Below the pieces are notes generated by a model, which saw only the letters and a list, made by a program, of their open reading frames with translations, had not been told where the DNA came from and searched no databases. From the NCBI RefSeq assembly GCF_002901825.1, contig NZ_PPQD01000034.1, forward strand, positions 66,545-130,544: DNA of 64,000 nucleotides, written 5' to 3'. Positions within the stretch are counted from its first letter, which is position 1; each line of letters opens with the position of its first letter. The translations under genes and the position numbers were made by a program. This document shows positions 8,545-17,227 of this stretch, piece by piece. The stretch comes from Mammaliicoccus sciuri (GTDB taxonomy: Bacteria > Bacillota > Bacilli > Staphylococcales > Staphylococcaceae).

Positions 8545-9402
8545 ATGGCAAATAATTTGAGAATTGCACAACGTGGCGCATATATAAGTTTGGTTACTTA
8601 TATTATTCTTTCTATTTTGAAATTTGTAGTTGGTACAACTTATAATTCATCTGCATTAAAGGCGGATAGTTTAAACAACTTAACAGATATATTTGTTTCT
8701 GTGGCAGTACTTATAGGTTTGAAGATTTCAATCAAACCTGCTGATAAAAATCACCCTTACGGACATATGAAGACTGAAAATATTACAACTTTGATTGTAT
8801 CTTTTATCATTATGTTTGTTGGGATAGAAGTTATTTCTAGCAACATTCCTAAATTACTTCAAGGTGACTATAGTGAACCTAGCACACTGACAATATGGGT
8901 CAGTTTTATAAGTGGTATTATAATGATTTTAGTATATTTATTTAATTGGAAGTTAGCGATTAAAACTAAAAGTACATCATTAAAATCAGCAGCAAAAGAC
9001 AATCTGTCTGATGCGTTAGTCAGCATCGGTACTGGTATTGGTCTTATATTTACACAGTTTGGTCTACCTATAATTGATATTATACTTGCTGTCATTCTAG
9101 GCTTTATTATTGTTTATACTGGTTTTACGATTTTTAAAGAATCGATATTCACGTTGAGTGATGGTTTTCATGAAAAAGATTTAAATAATTATATAGAAGA
9201 AATTGAAAATATAGAGGGCGTATTAGACGTACCGTCTATAAAAGGGCGTTATCATGGTAATAGTGTCTTTCTTGATGTAACGATCATTGTCGATAAAGAT
9301 TTAACCCTAGATGAAGCCCATGATATTTGTGATTTAGTTGAACAACAATTAAAAGAAGCAGGCGCATATTCTTCTTATGTTCATCCTGAGCCCAACTTGT
9401 AA
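8545..9402 (+). CDS. Cation diffusion facilitator family metal exporter
   Basis: A 285-aa CDF transporter: about six membrane helices (residues 10-200), then a cytoplasmic metal-sensing domain (205-285). The transport-site signature DSLNNLTD (helix 2) and the matching DNLSDALVS (helix 5) are present. All-Asp metal ligands fit manganese-exporting relatives such as staphylococcal MntE, but zinc or iron cannot be excluded. ATG 8545 is chosen over GTG 8536 on ribosome-site spacing (GGAG at 8533). Confidence 0.88.
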   Translation: MANNLRIAQRGAYISLVTYIILSILKFVVGTTYNSSALKADSLNNLTDIFVSVAVLIGLKISIKPADKNHPYGHMKTENITTLIVSFIIMFVGIEVISSNIPKLLQGDYSEPSTLTIWVSFISGIIMILVYLFNWKLAIKTKSTSLKSAAKDNLSDALVSIGTGIGLIFTQFGLPIIDIILAVILGFIIVYTGFTIFKESIFTLSDGFHEKDLNNYIEEIENIEGVLDVPSIKGRYHGNSVFLDVTIIVDKDLTLDEAHDICDLVEQQLKEAGAYSSYVHPEPNL

Positions 9403-9498
9403 TCAATTTATTATGAAATTAAAATATTAAAATAAATTAAATAAGTATGATATTATTAGTATATGAGTGTTTGATAAATATCTAAGGGGATGTTATTC

Positions 9499-9663
9499 AT
9501 GCAAATACTAGGAAAAGGATATGAGAATGACCATCATTATTTTCATGTTATTACTGATAAAAATCATCTTATAAAAGTAAGAGTGCCTGATGATATGGAT
9601 GATTATGATTTAAGACACTTACTTGAAGCAGTTTGTAATGATTATGACGAAGCTAATAGCTAA
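9499..9663 (+). CDS. Small conserved-looking protein, 54 aa
   Basis: The frame begins MQILGKGYENDHHYF and ends YDEANS. It is acidic, soluble, with no signal or membrane segment and rich in His and Asp. AAGGGGATG lies 8-14 nt upstream of the ATG, giving a good ribosome site, and a terminator follows. I do not recognise a family with certainty; it looks like one of the short cytosolic proteins conserved in staphylococci. Function unknown. Confidence 0.7.
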   Translation: MQILGKGYENDHHYFHVITDKNHLIKVRVPDDMDDYDLRHLLEAVCNDYDEANS

Positions 9664-9701
9664 GTTTAATGAATATATGAATGCATTTAAATATTTGTAA
9701 A

Positions 9702-9757
9702 AATAAGCATATCACGTGTTATCTGAATTTAATTTCAGTTGCGTGATATGCTTATTA
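9702..9757. terminator. Bidirectional terminator
   Basis: AATAAGCATATCACG (from 9702) pairs with CGTGATATGCTTATT, with a weak inner stem. It separates the convergent 54-aa gene and the PepSY gene. Confidence 0.8.
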
Positions 9758-9759
9758 AT

Positions 9760-11109
9760 TTATAATGTATTTAATTTTTTATGTCGTTTCCATAAGAAGA
9801 ATTCTATAATAGCGACTGGAATTAGCGATAATCCGAATAATGGCATTGCGATTCCTAATATAACTAAGAATACAATGAGTCCAATTGGAACTTGATTACT
9901 AGTTCTTATTGGTGCGCTAAATGAGTTGGATTTCTTTCGTTTCATCCATGATAAGAAACCAAATGTAATGCCGCCAATAAAGGCTAAACAAACTAATAGG
10001 TTAATGATTTTATTTGCAGTTCCAAATAGGTGACCTTCATGTAAAGGTATACCGAAACTGAACCATTTACCGATAATACCATAATCATCATAATCTACTT
10101 TATCTAAAAGTTTACCTGAGTATTGATCGAAATATGCTGTCGTTTCCTCTTTAGGTGGAACATCTAATCCTGTAACGCCTGTATTACTACTTTTCGAAAC
10201 GGTAAATACACCTTTTTCATCAGTAGGGTAAACGATAGAGAATGGCTTTTTAATGCCATTTTCTTCAGCATCTGCGATAATATTTTCTAAACTTTGTTGT
10301 CCATCTGTACCAATTACATTACTGGTAGAACCATGATGTTCTGCATGTGGATCTTTTTTAGATGAAGGTTTCTCCTTAGTACGCGTTGCCCAAGGTAATT
10401 CATTATCTTCTGATTCTGGTGGGTTAGCTTTTAACGCTGAATAACCGAGCTTTGGATGATCTTCGGCAAATTGGTTAATTTGTTTACCCATAAATGCTGA
10501 CCAAGGCAGACCAGTTAATACGATTATAAAAATAGGGATAGCAATAATAAGTCCTATGATTGCGTGTAATCTTCTATTAAATAAGAATGATGATTTCTTT
10601 TTAGTTGCTTTCAATGCTTTTGATTTAAAAGTTAAATAAATACCTGATATAATCATAAAAATTGTCCAACATGCGGCTAGCTCAACTAAATAATTTACAA
10701 AACTACCACCAACAAATAAAGAACTATGTGTTTCTCTTAATACGTTGGAATATGTATATTTAGCGTTTTGGTTTGCAACTCTTTGGTTATGTTCATCCAA
10801 GAAAATATAGCGTGAATCTCCATCTTCATTCCCGATTGTAACTCTGTTATTGTATGGCTCATCCATAATACTAATTTTTTGAATGTCGTATCCTTTATAT
10901 ACATCTCTAATTTCTTGAATAGCATCATCTAATGATTGATGACCTTTCGTAGTGCTATCTTTAAAAAATTCATCATGGTAAATATTATTTTCTACATTTG
11001 TATAAAATAAATAACCAATACCTGTAAGTGAGAGTGTTAATAATAAAGGTGTGATAAAGAAAGCTGCATAAAAATGTAAACGTCTCAATGGATTAAAACT
11101 TTTGTTCAT
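9760..11109 (-). CDS. PepSY-associated membrane protein
   Basis: A 449-aa protein of the PepSY_TM family. A helix at residues 11-33 precedes an extracytoplasmic PepSY-like region (about 55-125). A second helix pair (about 140-165 and 183-207), a second PepSY-like region (about 270-345, with a His-rich stretch near 255) and C-terminal helices (about 365-440) follow. Relatives are linked to iron or heme handling or to flavin-type electron transfer, but no catalytic residues identify a reaction. Preceded by a 200-bp intergenic region with no recognised Fur box. Confidence 0.8.
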   Translation of the reverse strand: MNKSFNPLRRLHFYAAFFITPLLLTLSLTGIGYLFYTNVENNIYHDEFFKDSTTKGHQSLDDAIQEIRDVYKGYDIQKISIMDEPYNNRVTIGNEDGDSRYIFLDEHNQRVANQNAKYTYSNVLRETHSSLFVGGSFVNYLVELAACWTIFMIISGIYLTFKSKALKATKKKSSFLFNRRLHAIIGLIIAIPIFIIVLTGLPWSAFMGKQINQFAEDHPKLGYSALKANPPESEDNELPWATRTKEKPSSKKDPHAEHHGSTSNVIGTDGQQSLENIIADAEENGIKKPFSIVYPTDEKGVFTVSKSSNTGVTGLDVPPKEETTAYFDQYSGKLLDKVDYDDYGIIGKWFSFGIPLHEGHLFGTANKIINLLVCLAFIGGITFGFLSWMKRKKSNSFSAPIRTSNQVPIGLIVFLVILGIAMPLFGLSLIPVAIIEFFLWKRHKKLNTL

Positions 11110-11320
11110 GTACTCAACCTCTATTTCAATTAATGTATAACTTCTATTTAACGTTATTATTTTTTGGAATAAATTACAATATGGAAACGACGTAATTTTT
11201 GAACCTTTCGTGAAAACCGAAAAAATTATGTAATAAATGACTTGAAAATGTAATAATAAAATACTCTAAATATTCAGTTTAAAATGTTAAAATATAAGCA
11301 ACGGGATGAGGTGAATGACT

Positions 11321-11710
11321 ATGTTAACAAACCTAAAATTATTCAACGATAACGATAATCGTACACAAATTATTAATCAATTTTACACAGGATTAAATCA
11401 AGAGAATATACACGATGCTGTTATTTCTTTAGAAGAGAGAAAGTATCATGATTTTCCGCATGGTTCAGTATATTTCAAGAATGATTTATCTAATGCTAAA
11501 CAAGATGAATTAAAATTAAATGAGTCAGATGGTTTATTTATAATTGAAGAGAACGGGTCACAAAAAGGATCCATTATTCCATTACATGAAATCGTGCAAT
11601 ATTTAGCGACAAATAGAGAACGCATTGCACTGGAAAAATCACTGAGTTTAATTCAATTAGAGAACATTATCGATCGTTTAGAATTGACACTTAAATCAGA
11701 AGATTTATAA
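11321..11710 (+). CDS. Hypothetical cytosolic protein, 129 aa
   Basis: Not recognised. It is soluble and mixed alpha/beta with a C-terminal helical segment (about residues 80-125, ATNRERIALEKSLSLIQLEN). No signal peptide or cysteines stand out. The start at 11321 is chosen because GAGGTG ends 7 nt before it; ATG 11315 would almost touch the ribosome site. A hairpin terminator follows at 11714, so it is monocistronic. Confidence 0.65.
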   Translation: MLTNLKLFNDNDNRTQIINQFYTGLNQENIHDAVISLEERKYHDFPHGSVYFKNDLSNAKQDELKLNESDGLFIIEENGSQKGSIIPLHEIVQYLATNRERIALEKSLSLIQLENIIDRLELTLKSEDL

Positions 11711-11713
11711 TCA

Positions 11714-11758
11714 AAATAAGAGACCGGGATTAAGAATAGTCCTAGTCTCTTATTTTTT
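11714..11758 (+). terminator. Terminator after 11321-11710
   Basis: AATAAGAGACCGGGA pairs imperfectly with CCTAGTCTCTTATT, followed by TTTTT. Confidence 0.85.
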
Positions 11759-11776
11759 AGAATGGAGTGTTTAAAC

Positions 11777-12409
11777 ATGTACGATGCAATAATATTTGAT
11801 TTTGATGGTACGATAATAGATACAGAAATTAATTTATTTAATACTCTAAATAAACATATTGATCAAAAGAATAACGAAAAGATAAGTCTAGATGAATATA
11901 AAGCTTCTATCGGATCAGTATCAGAAGAATTAAATGATAAAATATTAAATGCATTAGGTTCGAAAAAAGCTTTAGAAGAGATGTTTGAAGATCATTATGA
12001 AGGTACGAAATCTTTACCTATAAAACCAGTGGTCAAAGAATTAATAGATTATGGTCGTGAAAACCAGAAAAAAATGGGTATAGCAACTAGTAGTTATAAA
12101 GCGCATATTATGCCTAACGTACAAAGATTAGAATTGGATCAATATGTCGATGTTATAAAAGGGCGTGAAGATGTTGCGTTTGTTAAACCCAATCCAGAAT
12201 TATATATTCAAGCAGCACATGATCTTAATGTAGAACCAGATAAGTGTTTAGCAATTGAAGATACGACGAATGGTGCACAAGCTGCAATAGAAGCTGGAAT
12301 GGATGTAATCGTTATAACGCATGAAATTACAGAAGATTTGAATTTTGATTCATTAAATATTTTAGCGAAGAATTTAGAGGCAGGAGAAATTATCAATCGC
12401 TATTTATAA
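11777..12409 (+). CDS. HAD-superfamily phosphatase, beta-phosphoglucomutase-like
   Basis: A 210-aa HAD hydrolase, subfamily IA, with a four-helix cap. Motif I DFDGTIIDTE (nucleophile Asp and acid Asp), motif II ATSS, motif III Lys in VKPNPELY and motif IV EDTTNG are all present, so it should be active. It is most like the YhcW/beta-phosphoglucomutase-type phosphatases; the sugar-phosphate substrate cannot be told. ATG 11777 has TGGAGTG 8 nt upstream. Its last 10 nt overlap the convergent AraC-type gene. Confidence 0.85.
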   Translation: MYDAIIFDFDGTIIDTEINLFNTLNKHIDQKNNEKISLDEYKASIGSVSEELNDKILNALGSKKALEEMFEDHYEGTKSLPIKPVVKELIDYGRENQKKMGIATSSYKAHIMPNVQRLELDQYVDVIKGREDVAFVKPNPELYIQAAHDLNVEPDKCLAIEDTTNGAQAAIEAGMDVIVITHEITEDLNFDSLNILAKNLEAGEIINRYL

Positions 12410-13074
12410 TGTGAATATACATTGTATCTTTTTCTAAAATGAAGCGGCGTCATGTTTCGGTGATTTTTAAAGACCTTTGTAAAGTGAGCTTGGTCATAAA
12501 AACCATATTCTATAGCTATGTCTGAAATAGATTGATTTGTATTGAATATAAGTGCAACAGTAGCTTCAAACAAATGACATTGCCCATATTGATTGTGATG
12601 GTGATGACTTACATAAGAATCGTTAATAGGAATTTTAGAATAGGGTGGCTGTTTAATATCATCTAATAACGTAATGATACTCTTTGAAATGGTCGTCGTT
12701 AAATGTTCTTTATGATATGGTGCAAGTATGTTAAGAATGTTTAAGTGATCACTTACTTTATCAAATTTGTAAGTTTGAATAATGGGAAAGAAATTTTTGA
12801 GTAAGAAATAATCATAGATATTTGAAGCTAATGTATATACCATTAATTTATTAATATTAAGTATACATATTTGACCATTAATTGCATAAATAAAACTATA
12901 TTCATCAAATGGTACAATGCACAAAAATCCTTTATTCAATGTCATTACGTAATTCGATGTATGATAAAAAATATTGATATAACCATTTGTGACATATATA
13001 ATCGATGCGTCTTCATTATGATAAATCCATTTATTTTCGTATGAAATATGGTTGAGAGTAAAATTAAACATCAT
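12400..13074 (-). CDS. AraC-family transcriptional regulator
   Basis: A 224-aa protein with a cupin-like N-terminal sensor half (about 1-110) and a C-terminal AraC DNA-binding half. The second helix-turn-helix is clear (ISDIAIEYGFYDQAHFTKVF, then NMTPLHFRKRY). The first HTH is weaker. A His cluster (VSHHHHNQYG) lies between them. The ATG pair at 13074/13071 follows GGAG; the internal one is about as likely. The regulated gene is unknown; the 3' end overlaps the HAD gene. Confidence 0.82.
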   Translation of the reverse strand: MMFNFTLNHISYENKWIYHNEDASIIYVTNGYINIFYHTSNYVMTLNKGFLCIVPFDEYSFIYAINGQICILNINKLMVYTLASNIYDYFLLKNFFPIIQTYKFDKVSDHLNILNILAPYHKEHLTTTISKSIITLLDDIKQPPYSKIPINDSYVSHHHHNQYGQCHLFEATVALIFNTNQSISDIAIEYGFYDQAHFTKVFKNHRNMTPLHFRKRYNVYSHYK

Positions 13075-13168
13075 TGTCACTCCTTCAATATAGCAATTTT
13101 GAAAAATAATCAACGTATAGTTTGATTAATGTTATAATTAAAATATTAATGAATTTTAGAGGTGTGTA

Positions 13169-13624
13169 ATGAATAACGAACAATATAAATCCATTGTTTA
13201 TAAAAAGCTTTGGTTTATAAATAAAAAAGAAAAAAATTTAGCACATGAAAAATTAAACCATCATGCAGATAAAAATTTAATCGATGAATATAGTAAACCA
13301 AGTAAATTTGTGAATGAATTTGTTGAAAAAGAAATTATTGATAAAGCAACACCACCAAGTAGTTTGTATAAAGTGATTACGTTAGGTGGCTTATTATTTG
13401 GAAATGTCTTAATGGCAGGCATTTTAATAACAGCTGCTTTGTTGATATTGGGGACATTTACTTTATATTTTACAAAACCAATTGGTGAAGCAATAACATT
13501 ACAAGCCTTATATCTTGTCTTAGGTATTGTACTATTTTATATAGGTTATAAAGGTATCAAATGGGTAAATGCATTCTTTACAAGGCGTTTGCTAATTGCT
13601 AGAAGATTTAAAGAATTTTCATAG
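13169..13624 (+). CDS. HAAS/DUF1700-like membrane protein
   Basis: A 151-aa protein with a soluble helical N-terminal region (residues 1-65) resembling the HAAS domain of DUF1700 proteins, then two strong membrane helices (about 72-98 and 106-130) and a basic tail. GAGGTG precedes the start. The next gene starts 24 nt downstream, so the two are probably co-transcribed. The function is unknown and the family call is tentative. Confidence 0.6.
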   Translation: MNNEQYKSIVYKKLWFINKKEKNLAHEKLNHHADKNLIDEYSKPSKFVNEFVEKEIIDKATPPSSLYKVITLGGLLFGNVLMAGILITAALLILGTFTLYFTKPIGEAITLQALYLVLGIVLFYIGYKGIKWVNAFFTRRLLIARRFKEFS

Positions 13625-13648
13625 ATTACTGACTAGGGGGTGTTGTAG

Positions 13649-14470
13649 ATGAGCTTGTTATATTTTGATGAATGGCGTGATACACGTGCAACAATAAGAT
13701 ATATTGTTCAAATTATGGGGAAATGTTGTTTAGCTGTGAATACACCTGAACCGTTATATAAGCACGTCATGTTAACAGTTAATCAAGTTGGGTTATCTAC
13801 AGGCGAATTAAAAAAGGACAATCATACATTTGAAATTAACTTAGATTTAATTGATCAGTTAATAGTCGTTAAAATAGATGAAAAAGAAGAAACTATGATC
13901 GTCAAATCAGGACGTACGATTCAAGAATATTATCAATTTATATTTGATACATTGCATGATAACGGCATTGATATCACAATCAATACGAAGCCATATAATA
14001 TTCCATATGAAAAAACGCTAGATAAAGACGATAAAGAAAGAATCTTTAATCCAAAGACTGCATATCATGCATTAAGATTAATGCAGCAAGCTCAATATGA
14101 TCATTATCAATTTTTACATTCGAGAAATATTAAAGATGTCAAAACAGGTTTGTTTTGGGATAAATTTGATGTAACATCTATTTTTTATGTAGAAGGTAAT
14201 GATGAGTATACTGTATCACTTTGTTATTACTTTGGAGATAAATATAGAGAGTCTCCTTATTATATTATAAAGATTAATCCTTTTAAACAAGATAAAATCA
14301 ACTTGAAACAAGTAGAGCCATCATATGCTGAATATAATGGGAAAGATGGAAGCTTTTTAATCTATGAAGAAGATTTAGAAAGTATCATTAGAAGAGATGA
14401 AGTACTGCTGACATTCTTTAATAGTGCATACCAAGCATTGTTATCAGGTGTAAGTAGCAAGTTAATATAG
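13649..14470 (+). CDS. DUF5996-like protein
   Basis: A 273-aa soluble protein that looks like the DUF5996 family: an opening WRDTRATIRYIVQIMGK is followed by a beta-rich body with ITINTKPYNIPYEKT, and a C-terminal half with many aromatic residues (residues 190-270). AGGGGG precedes the start. Its biochemical role is unknown. It follows the HAAS-like gene closely. The terminator at 14484 is shared with convergent comK. Confidence 0.6.
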   Translation: MSLLYFDEWRDTRATIRYIVQIMGKCCLAVNTPEPLYKHVMLTVNQVGLSTGELKKDNHTFEINLDLIDQLIVVKIDEKEETMIVKSGRTIQEYYQFIFDTLHDNGIDITINTKPYNIPYEKTLDKDDKERIFNPKTAYHALRLMQQAQYDHYQFLHSRNIKDVKTGLFWDKFDVTSIFYVEGNDEYTVSLCYYFGDKYRESPYYIIKINPFKQDKINLKQVEPSYAEYNGKDGSFLIYEEDLESIIRRDEVLLTFFNSAYQALLSGVSSKLI

Positions 14471-14483
14471 AATGACAAATAAA

Positions 14484-14517
14484 GCCGTTACGCAATTAGT
14501 GCGTAACGACTTTTTTA
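14484..14517. terminator. Bidirectional terminator overlapping the comK 3' end
   Basis: GTTACGCAATTAGTGCGTAAC (14487-14507) with flanking GCC/GAC, followed by TTTTTT. The last comK codons and its stop at 14496 lie inside the hairpin. Confidence 0.85.
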
Positions 14518-14984
14518 ATATTTACAGAAGGATTTTGACTGTAAAGATGATGCTTTTGAAACTGAATGAGTCTTAATGATTCACCGAGTTTCCTACTGAT
14601 TATAGGATTTTCATGATATATGACTTTAGTTTGCTGATTAATTAATAACAATTTAGTGTAATGTTTGTATGCGTCGATATGAACAATGTGTTTGCTGTTA
14701 ATGAGCATATAATTATAGTTAGATTTTGCGCTTGTTGGAAATAATACGAAATCTTCAGAGGCATAGATGAGAATGGGAAGAAGTTTAGAAATGTTTAAGA
14801 CATATTTAGCGTAATGTTCTCTTGATTTTAAACTTGCCCCTTCAATTTTTAGTGCGTCATTAATAAGATAGGGGATAGAGTGATTGGTATAAACAGTTGA
14901 TTGATTTAAATATTCAATTTGGAATCTATAAGCTGAATCATCAGAGTATTTCAGTAATGTCATATTAGGATTGATCAAAGTCAT
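14496..14984 (-). CDS. comK: ComK-like competence transcription factor
   Basis: A 162-aa ComK family protein. ComK binds paired AT-boxes and activates DNA-uptake genes in Bacillus; staphylococcal ComK acts with SigH. Family features are the EDFVLFPTSAKSNYNYMLINSKHI core (about 80-103) and the HENPIISRKLGESLRL segment near the C terminus. ATG 14984 has AGGAGG 8 nt upstream. It lies directly downstream of sigS on the same strand, at the position of S. aureus ecfX as I recall, so the pair may form one regulatory unit. Confidence 0.8.
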   Translation of the reverse strand: MTLINPNMTLLKYSDDSAYRFQIEYLNQSTVYTNHSIPYLINDALKIEGASLKSREHYAKYVLNISKLLPILIYASEDFVLFPTSAKSNYNYMLINSKHIVHIDAYKHYTKLLLINQQTKVIYHENPIISRKLGESLRLIQFQKHHLYSQNPSVNIKKVVTH

Positions 14985-15058
14985 ATGTCGCACCTCCTAT
15001 ATAACATGTTACTTGAATTTTGGGAAAAATATTGTAATTTTTGAAGAAATATTTGTAA

Positions 15059-15535
15059 TTAAATTAAAAAATGTGATTTCAATTTACGTCGCGCATTTTT
15101 ACGATAATACTTAATGGAGGATTCACTTTTATTTAAATATATCGCAATTTCTTGGGTTGAGAAACCTTGTAATGTTAGTTTTAACCACATGAGTTCATCT
15201 TGTGATAAAATTTCTAACATACTAAACGTTTCAAATTGATGAGTTTGAATGAAGCTTTGATCTAACATTTCATGATTTGAAGTGGGTAATATACGATATG
15301 AATCTTTACTTTGTTTTCTTATACAGTCAATGAGGTAATATTTTAATTTAGTATATAAATATTTATCTAGTGAAGCGGTCTTTGAAAAATCATAACGCTC
15401 TATTTCAGTCCATAGTTTAATTAATAATAGTTGATAATAATCTTCGTAACCATATTTGATTTGATATCGTTGTAGTAAATAATGAATCATATTTTTATAC
15501 TGGTTATAGTAATGTTCAAATTTGTGTTGTTTCAT
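15059..15535 (-). CDS. sigS: ECF-type sigma factor SigS
   Basis: A 158-aa small sigma factor. The region-2 helix YQLLLIKLWTEI matches staphylococcal SigS nearly exactly in the YYQLLLIK core. The region-4 helix-turn-helix is STQEIAIYLNKSESSIKYYRKNARRK. SigS directs RNA polymerase to stress-response promoters in S. aureus. ATG 15535 (MKQHKFEHY) has GAGG upstream; the open frame runs on to 15619 without better signals. No anti-sigma gene is adjacent; comK follows. Confidence 0.82.
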   Translation of the reverse strand: MKQHKFEHYYNQYKNMIHYLLQRYQIKYGYEDYYQLLLIKLWTEIERYDFSKTASLDKYLYTKLKYYLIDCIRKQSKDSYRILPTSNHEMLDQSFIQTHQFETFSMLEILSQDELMWLKLTLQGFSTQEIAIYLNKSESSIKYYRKNARRKLKSHFLI

Positions 15536-15813
15536 GTTGTCCTCTTTGGTGAGCATGCACACGGTTATTTCCGGATAAACGTATTGTAAATAATTAAGAA
15601 GTACATTAAAAATTAACAATATACCATAAAATAGAGCAAACTTTAAAATATACCATAATTCATGAGATTATTTTGAAAAATAAAGACTTTATCTTTAAAA
15701 ATAACTTATAAAAACATAGATTGAAATGATTTACATTTTCACTTCAAACGTGTATATTTGGATATATATATGGACATATGTTTTATTGGGGCAAAGATTA
15801 GGAGGCTCATCAT

Positions 15814-16035
15814 ATGGATTACGAACATCTAAATTTAGAACACTTTTTTGCAAGAAATAATGACTTGAATACGATAAGAGATAACGCAGATTTTGTAATG
15901 ATTAACAACGTAAACAGATTTATGAATTATAGAAATGGCGAAGAAGAGGGTACAATCAATTTAAGCCACTATAACTATAAGAATAGATCAGCGGCAATGT
16001 CATTTATATTTATGAATTATTCAACTTATAAATAA
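15814..16035 (+). CDS. Small hypothetical protein, 73 aa
   Basis: Not recognised. It is Asn- and Tyr-rich (MDYEHLNLEHFF start, NYKNRSAAMSFIFMNYS end), with no signal peptide or membrane segment. A very good ribosome site (TAGGAGG, spacing about 9) and its own terminator at 16035 argue that it is expressed. It is divergent from sigS across a 280-nt AT-rich region. Function unknown. Confidence 0.65.
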   Translation: MDYEHLNLEHFFARNNDLNTIRDNADFVMINNVNRFMNYRNGEEEGTINLSHYNYKNRSAAMSFIFMNYSTYK

Positions 16036-16069
16036 GCAAACATACTTTCAAAGCATGTTTGCTTTTTTT
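16035..16069 (+). terminator. Terminator after the 73-aa gene
   Basis: AAGCAAACATACTTT pairs with AAAGCATGTTTGCTT, followed by a T run. Confidence 0.9.
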
Positions 16070-16221
16070 GTTGAAATATAATAGTAATTAAAACGTAACA
16101 TTCTTATTTTTGAATAATAAGTCCTTATCCTATAGAATATAAAGAGTAAACTTTAATACAATTGTAAAAATTAGGTAATAAATTATAATTGATGGTGGTT
16201 TACAAATTTAGAGGTGAAACG

Positions 16222-17151
16222 ATGAAAAATGCCAGGCTAGAAACCATTAAAAATTTAGTCATATTATCAATAGTCTTGTTAGTTATTGTTGGCCTGTTTT
16301 ATTATTTGATTTCAGATCATTTAAAATTTTATGAAGTAGATAAACAAGAAGATAATGTAGAAGTCCCATTAACTTTAAGTAAAGCAGTAAATAAACAATA
16401 TAAAAATGATACGAAAATGCAAGTAGCAACAGAGTCAGGCAATTGGAAAAATGCAACACGAAGCGAAATTTATGAAGTGATGGATGTAGAAAAAATCTTA
16501 AATGATAAAAAACAAGTATATCAATTCTTGAACTTATCAGAGTATCAAGGAATTGAAGAAAAACGAATTCATCATATGTTAAGAAAACAAGAAGTATTAG
16601 AAAATTATACAACAGAATTTTTAAATGCTGCTAAGAAAGAGCATGTCAATGAAGTGTATTTAATTTCTCACGCTATTTTAGAAACAGGTAATAACAAAAG
16701 TGAATTAGCAAATGGTGTCATGTTAACCGACAAAGGGAAAGTAACTAAATCTAAAGAAGAATCAGATGGTAAAAAGTATTATAACTTTTATGGTGTCGGT
16801 GCTTTAGACAGTGATCCTATCGGAACAGGCGCAAATTACGCTAAAAAAAGAGGCTGGGATACACCTCAAAAAGCCATATCAGGTGGCGCGAAGTTTATAC
16901 ATGATCATTATTTATCAAACCCAGAGCAAAATACATTATATAGTATGAGATGGAACCCAGAGAAACCTGGCGTACATCAATACGCAACAGATATCAAATG
17001 GGCACAAAGTAATGCACGTATAATAGCAGATTTCTATAACGAACTTAAAACAGAAGGAAAGTACTATATCGTATATAAATACCAAGATACAGATAAGTCA
17101 CTTTCAATCAAAGCATTAGATGAAAAATTAGATAAACAAGAAGAAAAATAG
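16222..17151 (+). CDS. sagB: Membrane-bound N-acetylglucosaminidase, SagB-like
   Basis: A 309-aa cell-wall hydrolase: a membrane anchor at residues 11-33, a helical linker, and a glucosaminidase (Bax/FlgJ-like) domain from about 130 to 290. The catalytic Glu lies in ISHAILETGNNKSE; FYGVGALDSDP and KWAQSNARIIADFY complete the fold. S. aureus SagB trims glycan strands at the membrane. ATG 16222 has GAGGTG 6-7 nt upstream; ATG 16189 has none. The gene next to sigS in S. aureus is of the same type, as I recall. Terminated at 17161. Confidence 0.85.
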   Translation: MKNARLETIKNLVILSIVLLVIVGLFYYLISDHLKFYEVDKQEDNVEVPLTLSKAVNKQYKNDTKMQVATESGNWKNATRSEIYEVMDVEKILNDKKQVYQFLNLSEYQGIEEKRIHHMLRKQEVLENYTTEFLNAAKKEHVNEVYLISHAILETGNNKSELANGVMLTDKGKVTKSKEESDGKKYYNFYGVGALDSDPIGTGANYAKKRGWDTPQKAISGGAKFIHDHYLSNPEQNTLYSMRWNPEKPGVHQYATDIKWAQSNARIIADFYNELKTEGKYYIVYKYQDTDKSLSIKALDEKLDKQEEK

Positions 17152-17160
17152 TAATTAAGA

Positions 17161-17191
17161 AGACTCGAGACATTTGTCTCGAGTCTTTTTT
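17161..17191 (+). terminator. Terminator after sagB-like gene
   Basis: AGACTCGAG, loop ACATTTGT, CTCGAGTCT, then TTTTT. Nearly identical to the hairpin at 17681-17708 on the other side of the repeat array. Confidence 0.92.
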
Positions 17192-17227
17192 GTGAAATGA
17201 GTATAGAAGTAGTCGTAATGGAAGACT

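Noticed and set aside
12208..12396. Antisense frame inside the HAD gene and similar long antisense frames elsewhere
   Set aside because: No ribosome sites or domain signals; they are explained by codon use of the genes on the other strand.
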